DNA of 64,000 bases from Lactiplantibacillus songbeiensis (GTDB lineage: Bacteria > Bacillota > Bacilli > Lactobacillales > Lactobacillaceae): NCBI RefSeq assembly GCF_005405125.1, contig NZ_BJDL01000009.1, positions 62,001 through 126,000 of the forward strand. Direction: 5' to 3'. Every line of letters starts with the position of its first letter. Position 1 is the stretch's first letter. Positions 50,623 to 58,535 of this stretch are shown here, one piece after another. Position numbers and translations under genes: made by a program. The notes beneath the pieces were generated by a model, which did no database searches, was not told where the DNA came from, and saw nothing but the letters and a program-made list of their open reading frames with translations.

Positions 50623-51147
50623 ATGACAACCCCCAAACTTCAAGCACTAACGGTTGATGACGTAAACGCCTTACAAGCGATGAGTCTGACAACTTATCGT
50701 GAGACGTTCGCGGCCGCTAATACCGAAGCTAACATGCAAGCTTACTTAGATAGTGCCTACAATCTTCCCAAATTAACCGCTGAATTGCAGAATCCTAACT
50801 CCCAATTTTTCTTCATTATCCGTGACGGACAACGGGTCGGTTACTTAAAGCTCAATACCGGCACAGCTCAGACCGAAGCAATGGGACCAGATGCCTTAGA
50901 AGTCGAACGCATTTATATTTTGCCCGCTTATAAACATCAAGGCCTCGGTAGTGTGTTGATTCAAAAAGCCATTGACTTAGCCCGAGCTGCCCATAAGACC
51001 ACCGTTTGGCTCGGCGTTTGGGAACATAACGAACCAGCTAAGCAATTCTATCAGGCGCATTGGGGCTTCAAACAATTCAGCTCGCATCATTTTGTCATGG
51101 GTGACGATGTGCAGACTGATTTATTGATGATCAAGCATTTAGATTAA
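50623..51147 (+). CDS. GNAT-family N-acetyltransferase
   Basis: 174 aa; GAAAGCAGG before the ATG. It matches SpeG/PaiA-like GNAT: MSLTTYRETFAAANTEANMQAYLDSAY, then VERIYILPAYKHQGLGSVLIQ with the acetyl-CoA loop, and LGVWEHNEPAKQFYQAHWGF. PaiA-type enzymes acetylate polyamines; the second MarR gene in front supports stress control. The substrate is not certain. Confidence 0.92.
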   Translation: MTTPKLQALTVDDVNALQAMSLTTYRETFAAANTEANMQAYLDSAYNLPKLTAELQNPNSQFFFIIRDGQRVGYLKLNTGTAQTEAMGPDALEVERIYILPAYKHQGLGSVLIQKAIDLARAAHKTTVWLGVWEHNEPAKQFYQAHWGFKQFSSHHFVMGDDVQTDLLMIKHLD

Positions 51148-51151
51148 GCGT

Positions 51152-51586
51152 CTATTTGACGACACGATGCAGCCAAGCCCAGACAAAGACCAGACTATTT
51201 AGTCCGAGCAAGCACAAAATCGCTACCATAAAGATCATCCGAGCCGTGTTAAGCCAAGTAAATTGCCAGAAAAGCGCACTGATTAGGAAAAGGTCTAAAC
51301 CAGTGACCAGCATCATTAGTAAGTAGCGACTAGTCGGCAGCCCCGGTAAAACCAATAAATCCAGCCACTGATTCAGCGGCAACTCGCGCAACCCTAATAA
51401 TAAGAGTGGTCCGAGCACTCCGACTGATAACCCAAACGGTAAACTGGCTGGTAATTGCCAAGCTAGCGCTTGCCCCCAGAAACCGTAATGGGTGACCATC
51501 GGCGTTTCCAGATGTGTTCGGGCTAGGGCGATGCCGATGGGTTGCAAAATTGCCAAGCTTAATAAAGTCGTGGTTTGTTTATCCAT
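51152..51586 (-). CDS. Small multi-pass membrane protein, unknown
   Basis: 144 aa from ATG 51586, preceded by GAAGG; the longer frame to 51619 lacks a site. About four membrane segments (LLSLAILQPIGIALA; LPFGLSVGVLGPLLLLGL; YLLMMLVTGLDLFLISALFW; MIFMVAILCLLGLNSLVFVWAW). I do not recognise the family. It is convergent with the GNAT gene four bases away, with no terminator between. Confidence 0.7.
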   Translation of the reverse strand: MDKQTTTLLSLAILQPIGIALARTHLETPMVTHYGFWGQALAWQLPASLPFGLSVGVLGPLLLLGLRELPLNQWLDLLVLPGLPTSRYLLMMLVTGLDLFLISALFWQFTWLNTARMIFMVAILCLLGLNSLVFVWAWLHRVVK

Positions 51587-51701
51587 TAAAAGGCCTTCTT
51601 TACTTGTTTTACTGAGCATACCGTGATGAGTTACTGCAGCACTACCATCACCACGTAAAGTCTCGGTAAAAGAACTGTAAATCCTCAGCCAAACGAATGT
51701 A

Positions 51702-51729
51702 TTGACAATTACTATACATTTAGTATGAT
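51702..51729 (+). promoter_or_regulatory. relB-type promoter with palindrome
   Basis: TTGACA (51702-51707), a 16-base spacer and TATGAT (51724-51729). TACTA..TAGTA overlaps the spacer and is a likely RelB self-operator. A 15-base string here (51705-51719) recurs at 45531-45545. Confidence 0.75.
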
Positions 51730-51747
51730 TAGGTTGAGGTGACGGTC

Positions 51748-51987
51748 ATGGATAATCCTAAAAACATTGCGGTTTCGTTTCGCGTCAATGAACAAGACAA
51801 GCAACAAGCAGCGTTAATTTATGATGCGCTCGGATTGAACTTATCAACAGCATTTAACATGTTTCTAAAACAAACAATTGCGGTCGGTGGCTTGCCATTT
51901 GCCGCTAACAACCCAGCTTACAGTGAAGCCCAATTGCCTGAAGTACTCAAACAATTAGCGCAGCTGCGCCAAACTGAATCGGACTAA
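51748..51987 (+). CDS. Orphan RelB/DinJ-family antitoxin
   Basis: 79 aa from ATG 51748, after GAGGTG. The ribbon-helix-helix is NIAVSFRVNEQDKQQAALIYDALGLNLSTAFNMFLKQ, then VGGLPF, which is the classic RelB/DinJ pattern. No RelE/YafQ-like frame follows: a terminator starts ~5 bases after the stop. So it is a solitary antitoxin or regulator; the promoter palindrome suggests self-regulation. It might act on other sites sharing the operator, or on a toxin elsewhere. Confidence 0.9.
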   Translation: MDNPKNIAVSFRVNEQDKQQAALIYDALGLNLSTAFNMFLKQTIAVGGLPFAANNPAYSEAQLPEVLKQLAQLRQTESD

Positions 51988-51991
51988 TCTC

Positions 51992-52026
51992 TAAGGTCTC
52001 ATCATTAACGTGATGGGGCCTTTTTC
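51992..52026 (+). terminator. Intrinsic terminator
   Basis: AAGGTCTCATCA and TGATGGGGCCTTTTT pair with two non-ideal positions, after relB. Confidence 0.82.
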
Positions 52027-52171
52027 GTTACCAGTTAGTTCAACGTGTTTTCAGACGTTGAATACTGGTGTTTTTGCCCCCAACATCCGTATAATAGGCG
52101 CAATTCATTAAATGAATCATATTTGAGAGTTGATTAGACCAAGGTTTACTAGGATTTGGGGGAGATTGTTG

Positions 52172-53464
52172 ATGCACGTCATTATAAATTTAGCGATTAC
52201 AATTTCGAGTCTTTTTTATTTGTATTTCTTATTCAATATTATGCTAGTCAATCATTATCGAGAACCGACCACGACACCTAAAAAGGGCAAGCAACCGATG
52301 CGATTATATTTAATAATCCCCGTCTTAAATGAAGCGGCGATTATTCGAAAGACCATCACTCAATTGTCGGCGCAATTGGATCAGTTACCGAAGACGATTC
52401 AGGCCCAGATTATTGCGGTCGATGATAACTCAGCCGATCGAAGCCTTAGCGAGCTGGCCCAAACCGACTCGCCTTACTTACAAGTCTTACATCGCGCCGG
52501 CAATGAAAAGCAAGGGAAAGGGGCCGTTCTAAATACGGCCATTCAGTATTTGCAGCATACGCTGGCTAAAGATGCTGACCCAGAACAAACGGTTGTTGGG
52601 GTACTGGACGCCGATGCCTTTATGACCAGTCAGGACTTAACGGCTGTCGTCGCCAACTTTGAACAGCAACCTAAAATGGCGATGCTACAAACTGGGGTTA
52701 GTATCTATAATCAACCCAACTGGTTATCGCGGATGCAAAATTTTGAGTTCATGTGCGTCAATAGTGCGACGCAGCAATTGCGTAATCGGTTAGGGCAAGG
52801 CATCGCCAGTGGTAACGGTCAATTTGTCCGCCTGTCTTTAGCATTAGTTAATCCGTGGGGCGACCGTTTACTAGAAGATCTAGAATTTACGTTGCGCACC
52901 TGGTTACTCGGACGTCAAGTCCGGTTTACACATACCATCGTGGTTCAACAAGAAGGTGTTGAAAAATTACGGCCGTTCTTTAAACAACGGGTTCGTTGGT
53001 GCCAAGGCGCGGTGCAGTGTATGCATTACTTACCAGCCTTATGGCGTTCCAAAAATCTCAATTGGTTTCAGCGAATTGATACGACCTTCTGGATTTTAAT
53101 GCCACTGACTGGCTGTATCGTCCCGGTGACCAGTCTTGTCACCCTAGTTATTCTCATCATGCGAAGCCTCCAAGATTGGGTCACTGGCTGGCACCACGTT
53201 GCTTTAATGACCGTTATCTTAATCGCCTTATTCGCGTGCTTAGTCTTAGCTATCCTATTCCAACGCAATTCCGCTGATGCCAAGCAATCCGCTAAGTTCT
53301 GGCCCGCCTTATGGGATAGCATTAGCTTTCAAGGCTATCTCTTAATTATTGGTTTAACCCCATATGCCGCAATTATCCGACAACTCGGTGGCCAGACCAA
53401 CTGGACGAAGACCCGGCATGGCACTGGGCACGCTTATACACGACTGAAACGACAGGGGGCGTAG
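52172..53464 (+). CDS. Membrane GT2 glycosyltransferase (BcsA/HasA-like)
   Basis: 430 aa from ATG 52172, with GGGGGA ~11 bases before; the longer frame lacks a site. An N-terminal membrane segment is followed by a GT2 core: IIPVLNEAAIIRKT, VDDNSADRSL, LDADAFM, LLEDLEFTLR and QRVRWCQGAVQ, i.e. D, DxD, ED and Q/RxxRW motifs of processive synthases. Three C-terminal membrane segments. It may build a short extracellular polysaccharide. The next gene begins two bases after its stop and is surely co-transcribed. Confidence 0.9.
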   Translation: MHVIINLAITISSLFYLYFLFNIMLVNHYREPTTTPKKGKQPMRLYLIIPVLNEAAIIRKTITQLSAQLDQLPKTIQAQIIAVDDNSADRSLSELAQTDSPYLQVLHRAGNEKQGKGAVLNTAIQYLQHTLAKDADPEQTVVGVLDADAFMTSQDLTAVVANFEQQPKMAMLQTGVSIYNQPNWLSRMQNFEFMCVNSATQQLRNRLGQGIASGNGQFVRLSLALVNPWGDRLLEDLEFTLRTWLLGRQVRFTHTIVVQQEGVEKLRPFFKQRVRWCQGAVQCMHYLPALWRSKNLNWFQRIDTTFWILMPLTGCIVPVTSLVTLVILIMRSLQDWVTGWHHVALMTVILIALFACLVLAILFQRNSADAKQSAKFWPALWDSISFQGYLLIIGLTPYAAIIRQLGGQTNWTKTRHGTGHAYTRLKRQGA

Positions 53465-53466
53465 TC

Positions 53467-55017
53467 ATGCTTAAACGAACCTTAGTTAAAAGCGGTCAAG
53501 CATTAGTCTTGTTGGTTGCTGGCTGCTTACTCACTTGGATGCTAATTACCACTAATCGAGCGGCAATTAGCTTAAAACTGCCCTGGTCAGTTAGCCTAGG
53601 CATCGGGAGCCTACTGGCAATCGCATTAATGTTGGGGATTATTGGCCTCACACACTGGTTAGCACATCAAAAGACCAGCTGGTTAATGCTCATCTTTGGT
53701 GGCTTAACCCTGATCAAGCTCCCATTATTATGGGGCTTAAAAATTGCACCAACTTCAGACTTTTGGAACTATCACGCTCTGGCCGCTTACAGTGCCCAGG
53801 GAATGACCTGGAAGGCGATGTTTCAGCATGGTTTATTAGGTAGTTACGTCATTTTTCCGCACGCTCTGAATATTGCCAACTTTTTCAGCATCGGCACCGC
53901 CTTTTTCGGCCAAACCTATCTCGTCAGTCAGCTGATTAACATCGGCTGTACGGGGTTAGATATGTTGTTGCTGTATCAACTGATTTCACGTTGGTTATCC
54001 CGGCGTTTAGGCATTGCGGCCGCATTAACATTCTATGCCATTCCCGCTTATTGGTTATATAGCACCTTATTAAACGGCGCAGAACCGCTATTCTTAACCT
54101 GCTTCTTACTCAGTATGCTCGGCCTGACAAACGCACTCAAGCCGATGAAAACGGCTACTCATAATGATCAATGGCTAAATCTAGGCCTGGCGTGGGTCGC
54201 TACAATTGCGGCTAACATGTTGCGGCCAATTATGACCGTTTGGCTGATTGGCCTGTTGATAATGAGTTTGTGGTTACTCCTACAACCATTACGTCATTTT
54301 CGACCGACCCTGCGTAAACTCCTTATCTTTATTGGCGCCTCAGTCTTACTATTCGCCGGCTCGTCAACGATCTATAGCTGGATGTACGGGGTTAACTTAG
54401 CACCTAGCCATGTTAGTACGGCCTATAGTCTCGCTACCGGGACGGATGAAAAGACTAGCGGTCAATATGACGATCAGTTGATGACACAAGTCACCCATGA
54501 TTTAAAAGTCATGCCAACAACAAACGGCGCTTATGCCAAGATTGCCGCTAATATGTTTAAGGTGACCGACCATAATATCCACCAACTCAATCGGCAAGGG
54601 CGGTGGAGCGCCTTTATTAATCTAAAGATGCAAAAGCTGATGGCCGAAGATTATGGCTACAATTGGGTCTTGTATAACCTTAGCCACACTATGAATCAGA
54701 CTAAGTTCGGGCATGCTTGGTATCGGTTCAAACCATTACTGGTGTCACTGTCGTTTGGCTACTTTGACTTAATGCTGGTGGGCGCCTTAGTCAGTGTGCT
54801 CCTAGGACTCGCCTTATTAGCCGGTCACTACGATTATTTGAATAACTACTTCTTCTTTAGTGCATTGCTGTTGGATGGCTTTACTTTGAGTGCGATGCTA
54901 GTGGAAGTGCAGGGCCGGTACCATATTATCTTGTATCTGCCGTTACTCTTTTTAATGATTTGCGGGGGAGCTGCGATTAAACGGTATCGCTTGAAAAATA
55001 TTGGGGAAAACTCATGA
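53467..55017 (+). CDS. Multi-pass membrane protein, GT-C (GT39-like) candidate
   Basis: 516 aa, two bases after the GT2 stop, GGGGGCG before the ATG. About 11 membrane segments. The first large outer loop has KIAPTSDFWNYHALAAYSAQG, with an acidic pair near the membrane edge as in GT-C enzymes, and FPHALNIANFFSIG. A later soluble outer part (YSLATGTDEKTSGQYDDQLM) is present. It likely works with the GT2 enzyme on a surface glycan. It is the same kind of pair as the GtrB-like/GT-C genes at 10461-13480, though the sequences differ. Confidence 0.78.
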   Translation: MLKRTLVKSGQALVLLVAGCLLTWMLITTNRAAISLKLPWSVSLGIGSLLAIALMLGIIGLTHWLAHQKTSWLMLIFGGLTLIKLPLLWGLKIAPTSDFWNYHALAAYSAQGMTWKAMFQHGLLGSYVIFPHALNIANFFSIGTAFFGQTYLVSQLINIGCTGLDMLLLYQLISRWLSRRLGIAAALTFYAIPAYWLYSTLLNGAEPLFLTCFLLSMLGLTNALKPMKTATHNDQWLNLGLAWVATIAANMLRPIMTVWLIGLLIMSLWLLLQPLRHFRPTLRKLLIFIGASVLLFAGSSTIYSWMYGVNLAPSHVSTAYSLATGTDEKTSGQYDDQLMTQVTHDLKVMPTTNGAYAKIAANMFKVTDHNIHQLNRQGRWSAFINLKMQKLMAEDYGYNWVLYNLSHTMNQTKFGHAWYRFKPLLVSLSFGYFDLMLVGALVSVLLGLALLAGHYDYLNNYFFFSALLLDGFTLSAMLVEVQGRYHIILYLPLLFLMICGGAAIKRYRLKNIGENS

Positions 55018-55020
55018 TAA

Positions 55021-55054
55021 AGAAAAAAGAGCCTTTTCTAAGCTCTTTTTCTTT
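55021..55054. terminator. Bidirectional intrinsic terminator
   Basis: AAAAAAGAGC and GCTCTTTTTCT pair with a short loop between convergent genes. Confidence 0.82.
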
Positions 55055-55055
55055 A

Positions 55056-55340
55056 CTATTGAGCCGAAATCAAAGTTTCATCTACCGCACTAAGAATTGT
55101 AAAATCAAGCCAAATATATTTAGCAACACCATCTTCCATCGCAAGATCACCAGAATTGATTTGCCACAGATAGTCTTCAGTTTTTAAGTGTTGTTGCTGG
55201 CAGAACGTCTTTAACTGAGTTAAGCCGCGATGGATTCCAGTCGTCGTGTTATCAACTAAAACACACGCATAATCAGCGGCCTCTTTTTTTAGAATTGGAA
55301 TCAGCTTTTTATGTTTAACACTACCAACTTCTTTGATCAT
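55056..55340 (-). CDS. Small hypothetical protein
   Basis: 94 aa, with a weak ribosome site before ATG 55340, so the start is uncertain. Soluble; KHKKLIPILKKEAADYACVLVDNTTTGIHRGLTQLKTFCQQQ then a beta-type tail ending in DETLISAQ. I do not recognise the family. The context gives no clue. Confidence 0.55.
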   Translation of the reverse strand: MIKEVGSVKHKKLIPILKKEAADYACVLVDNTTTGIHRGLTQLKTFCQQQHLKTEDYLWQINSGDLAMEDGVAKYIWLDFTILSAVDETLISAQ

Positions 55341-55387
55341 TCTAAAAGCAGCGTCATTACAGAGACGTTATCCTGTTTTGCCAACTA

Positions 55388-55434
55388 AAAAGTCCGCCAC
55401 TATTAGATTCAAGATCTAGATAGTAACGGACTTT
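55388..55434 (-). terminator. Intrinsic terminator of the MFS gene
   Basis: AAAAGTCCG..ACTAT and ATAGT..CGGACTTTT pair with small bulges; it ends the reverse-strand MFS gene. Confidence 0.82.
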
Positions 55435-55472
55435 TAATCGGTCAAGGTCATCAATTTTGAGATAACGTCGGT

Positions 55473-56639
55473 TTAAGTGTACTGTACTGCGGCATTGAGT
55501 TTCCGCCGATTACAGACATAGAGGATGGTTGCTAAGGGAATAATCAGTAACATCACCGGGTAAAAGAATTTAAGTGGCAAAACCGTTGGTAGAATGCCAC
55601 CAATGATTGGTCCCAGAGACATCCCAATATCACTTCCCAAATAATAAGTTGCGTTAGCCAGTCCCTGTTCTTCCATGGGTGCTAACAAAAGGGACGTCGA
55701 TTGGGAAACCGAGACCATCACCCCAAAGCCAACCGCCATTAATCCGGCCGCCAAGATCATTTCAAAGTTATTTTGCATGACGGTTAATAGGCCAATATAG
55801 CCAACGGTGGCAATGATACAGATGGAAAACCAAATACCAAATGAAATTGTATCAAAATAGTTCTTTAAGAGGATCCGAATCACAATCAAAACAAGTGAAT
55901 AACATAAAAAGAATAGGCTGACGGTAATCGTCAAATGCCGTTCTTGAACGTACATGACTATATCCGCTTGGGTTACAAAGTAGGGAATCGATAATAGCGA
56001 AAAAATCATGGCCACTGGCAAAGCATCGCGTTGAATCAGCTTAAAGTGTTGGCCTTTTATCTCAACTTTAGGTTTGGCATGGTCATCAATTAATTGAATG
56101 ACCACGACCATAGCCGCAGCACTCAAAGCTGCCAATATGATCACAAACTTATAGCCTAGCCGTTGATAAATGCTGATTGCTAAGGCCGGTGCAATCGCCA
56201 TTGCAAGTGCATTTAATAATCCATAATAGCCCATCGCTGCGCCAAGATGTTGGCGGGGAACTAAAAATGCCATCCAAGTTGCTAGACAAACGGTACATAG
56301 GACGAAGCCTAAGCCGTTGATAATTCTAAAAGCGAATAACCAAGCGGCATTGAAAGCAACAAGATAGCCTAAATCACTAACTGCACACAAACTACCACCG
56401 ATGAATGCTAGATGATATTTAGAGATTCGATCGGTTAAATTGCCAGCAAACGGCCTTAATAATAGTGACGTGATACTCATAACGCCCACAATGATGCCCG
56501 CAAAAGCGCTACTTATCCCTAAATGACGAGCGTAGCCATTCATTAGCGGGTTAACTGCCTGAATACTAAATTGGTAAAAAAAGGTAGCTAACATCACGCA
56601 AACGATGTCTTTTGAAAAAAATGAAAACTTTTTTGTCAC
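55473..56639 (-). CDS. MFS transporter
   Basis: 388 aa from GTG 56639, after GAGAGGC. Twelve membrane segments. The MFS signature between TM2 and TM3 is PFAGNLTDRISKYHLAFIGG. FRIINGLGFVLCTVCLATWM and LGAAMGYYGLLNALAMAIAPAL match drug or sugar-efflux type MFS carriers. It follows the carboxylesterase gene on the same strand, with a terminator-like hairpin between. Substrate unknown; co-regulation with the esterase by a MerR-type signal is plausible. Confidence 0.92.
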   Translation of the reverse strand: MTKKFSFFSKDIVCVMLATFFYQFSIQAVNPLMNGYARHLGISSAFAGIIVGVMSITSLLLRPFAGNLTDRISKYHLAFIGGSLCAVSDLGYLVAFNAAWLFAFRIINGLGFVLCTVCLATWMAFLVPRQHLGAAMGYYGLLNALAMAIAPALAISIYQRLGYKFVIILAALSAAAMVVVIQLIDDHAKPKVEIKGQHFKLIQRDALPVAMIFSLLSIPYFVTQADIVMYVQERHLTITVSLFFLCYSLVLIVIRILLKNYFDTISFGIWFSICIIATVGYIGLLTVMQNNFEMILAAGLMAVGFGVMVSVSQSTSLLLAPMEEQGLANATYYLGSDIGMSLGPIIGGILPTVLPLKFFYPVMLLIIPLATILYVCNRRKLNAAVQYT

Positions 56640-56676
56640 AACTTATGCCTCTCTTTTGAAAGTAATTTTAGCTAAA

Positions 56677-56703
56677 TAAAAAGGCGTTGATCACCGCCTT
56701 TTT
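56677..56703. terminator. Hairpin between the esterase and MFS genes
   Basis: AAAAAGGCG and CGCCTTTTT pair around a short loop, placed after the esterase stop. It may only partly stop transcription into the MFS gene. Confidence 0.78.
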
Positions 56704-56711
56704 ACTGGTTA

Positions 56712-58139
56712 TTATGGCCGAGCGATGCCTTTAAATAGCTGTAGCACCGTTTTAGCATGTTCATTTCCTTGATAAGGTCGCTGACCAATATCTTTGATGT
56801 TTAATTGGTCTGGCTTAACTGGTTCCCACAACTTCTCATGGTGATCAGTTGCAAAGCTGAGTAACGCTTGACTAATAAATTTATCACGATCAAGCTGTTC
56901 TTGACTTGCATCAGGCGCAGTTTGACCAACAATCCCATACATATCAGTCCCATGATAAGCGGGTGAGCCTTCAACGGGTCCAACGCTTAATTGATAGACC
57001 CGGCCACCAGCTTGCGCGTGATCGTGTGCTTCGCGAATGGCTGGTAAGGTGAAATTATAGTCGGTAAAGAAGCGGGTTCTGACATTAAGGGGCGACTCTT
57101 TACCAGCGCCACAATGTCTGGCAATCGCCTCAGCTTGTTTGCGTGGAATATGGCAATCGTAAACCATCTCATCAATGACCGCTTCGATGGTCTTGGGATC
57201 AACATTATCTGGAATATTAGCTGCATACCAGCTCGCTTCAGCTGTAGTTGACGTGATGATTAAATCAACATCTTTATGGCTGCCACTTTTAATGACATCA
57301 GCTGGATGCGCCTTTAAGACCCCATGAGGTAAGAATTCATCGTCGACAATGCCAATTGAAATCGTATCTAAATTGCCACGTTTCAAAACGTCAGTTGGTA
57401 AGACCTGATTAACGGCATTCATTAGTGTCTTGGTATCAACCGTTAATAACTGTTCCGGTGACGTGAAGTTCAGTGTCTTTAACACTTGATCTGCTAACTC
57501 TTCAGCCCACCAAGCTGGGATATAGCGGGCAGCATAGCCAGAAAATGCGGCTAATCGGTTGTATAAGCCATCAGCTTCGGGGACAGCCAACAGCGTTAAC
57601 AGTGAAAATGAGCCCGCACTATGACCGGTAAGGGTCACTTGGTTGGGATCACCTCCAAATGACTCAATATATTGGTGAATCCACTTTAAAGCTAGGACCA
57701 TATCTTGCAGCCCTAAATTACTGGCATCCTTAAATTTGCCACCATATTGAGATAACTCAAGCCAGCCAAGTGGTCCTAAGCGGTAATTAAGCGAAACCCC
57801 AATCACTTTGCCACTAGCAACTAAGCCGGATAGATCGGACGTATCTTGCGAATTAGCGCCATAAGTCCAACCACCACCGTGAATGTAAACAACAACGGGT
57901 AGTTTTTCTGTAACTTGTTCTGGCGCCCAGATATTAAGATTTAAGCAATCTTCACTTTCGCCTTTGTCAGCATTTATAAAAGCTGGATCTGTTAATTGAA
58001 CAGATGCTGGTCCACTTTGACGATAGTCATCGTTAGGCTCAAACGGGACTAGTTGTGCTTTTTGGAACCGACTAGCAGTACCATAAGGCACCCCAAGCCA
58101 TTCTTGGACGTGATTAAATTTTTTATTAGGATGTGACAT
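56712..58139 (-). CDS. Carboxylesterase, type B (alpha/beta hydrolase)
   Basis: 475 aa; AAGGAA before the ATG. The oxyanion block VVYIHGGGWTYGANSQDTSD and EDCLNLNIWAPE are typical of type-B carboxylesterases. The nucleophile motif GHSAGS (GxSxG) is clear, and the acid and His follow later (YHGTDMYGI with the His). No signal peptide, so cytosolic. It probably cleaves esters of small organic compounds; pairing with an MFS carrier and a MerR-type promoter suggests a toxic-ester or phenolic response. Confidence 0.93.
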   Translation of the reverse strand: MSHPNKKFNHVQEWLGVPYGTASRFQKAQLVPFEPNDDYRQSGPASVQLTDPAFINADKGESEDCLNLNIWAPEQVTEKLPVVVYIHGGGWTYGANSQDTSDLSGLVASGKVIGVSLNYRLGPLGWLELSQYGGKFKDASNLGLQDMVLALKWIHQYIESFGGDPNQVTLTGHSAGSFSLLTLLAVPEADGLYNRLAAFSGYAARYIPAWWAEELADQVLKTLNFTSPEQLLTVDTKTLMNAVNQVLPTDVLKRGNLDTISIGIVDDEFLPHGVLKAHPADVIKSGSHKDVDLIITSTTAEASWYAANIPDNVDPKTIEAVIDEMVYDCHIPRKQAEAIARHCGAGKESPLNVRTRFFTDYNFTLPAIREAHDHAQAGGRVYQLSVGPVEGSPAYHGTDMYGIVGQTAPDASQEQLDRDKFISQALLSFATDHHEKLWEPVKPDQLNIKDIGQRPYQGNEHAKTVLQLFKGIARP

Positions 58140-58190
58140 TTAAAATTCCTTCTTCCACATTTTGAAATTGCTTTAATTCAGTATTTATTC

Positions 58191-58221
58191 ATTTTAAACT
58201 GTACCGTAGCGTTACAGTCAA
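58191..58221 (-). promoter_or_regulatory. MerR-type promoter: long spacer with dyad
   Basis: On the reverse strand TTGACT (58216-58221) and TAAAAT (58191-58196) are 19 bases apart. The dyad ACTGTAcCGtagCGtTACAGT (58198-58218) lies between them. A 19-20 base spacer carrying a dyad is the mark of MerR-family activation. It lies 45-50 bases before the esterase start. No MerR gene is nearby. Confidence 0.8.
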
Positions 58222-58535
58222 GCAGAATTTTAATATCGGTCAACTATGGGAAAGGCGAAGGTGATCGTCAAGTATGACCTGATAGGGATGACTTAAACTT
58301 ATTTTTTAATATACAGTAGCGAACCTCGAGAATAAAATAAATGTGATGTTTAAATGTTTAACCCGGAATACCAAACAGGGCGTTAATAATTAAATTGATT
58401 TTTAATATATAAAAGCCTACACTAAAGTCACTAATAAATTAATAAGGTTAATTTATTAACAACGTTAATTTTATTAAACTAATAAATAAGGTAACTTTTA
58501 AGGCCAATATCGGGGTTATCAATGGGGGAACTATC
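58222..58535. other. AT-rich control region before the second BspA-like gene
   Basis: About 310 bases, very AT-rich (AATAAATAAG, TTAATTTATTAAC). Several short palindromes, e.g. GTTAATTTATTAAC, could be binding sites. GGGGGAACT is the ribosome site of the next gene. No other gene seen. Confidence 0.5.
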
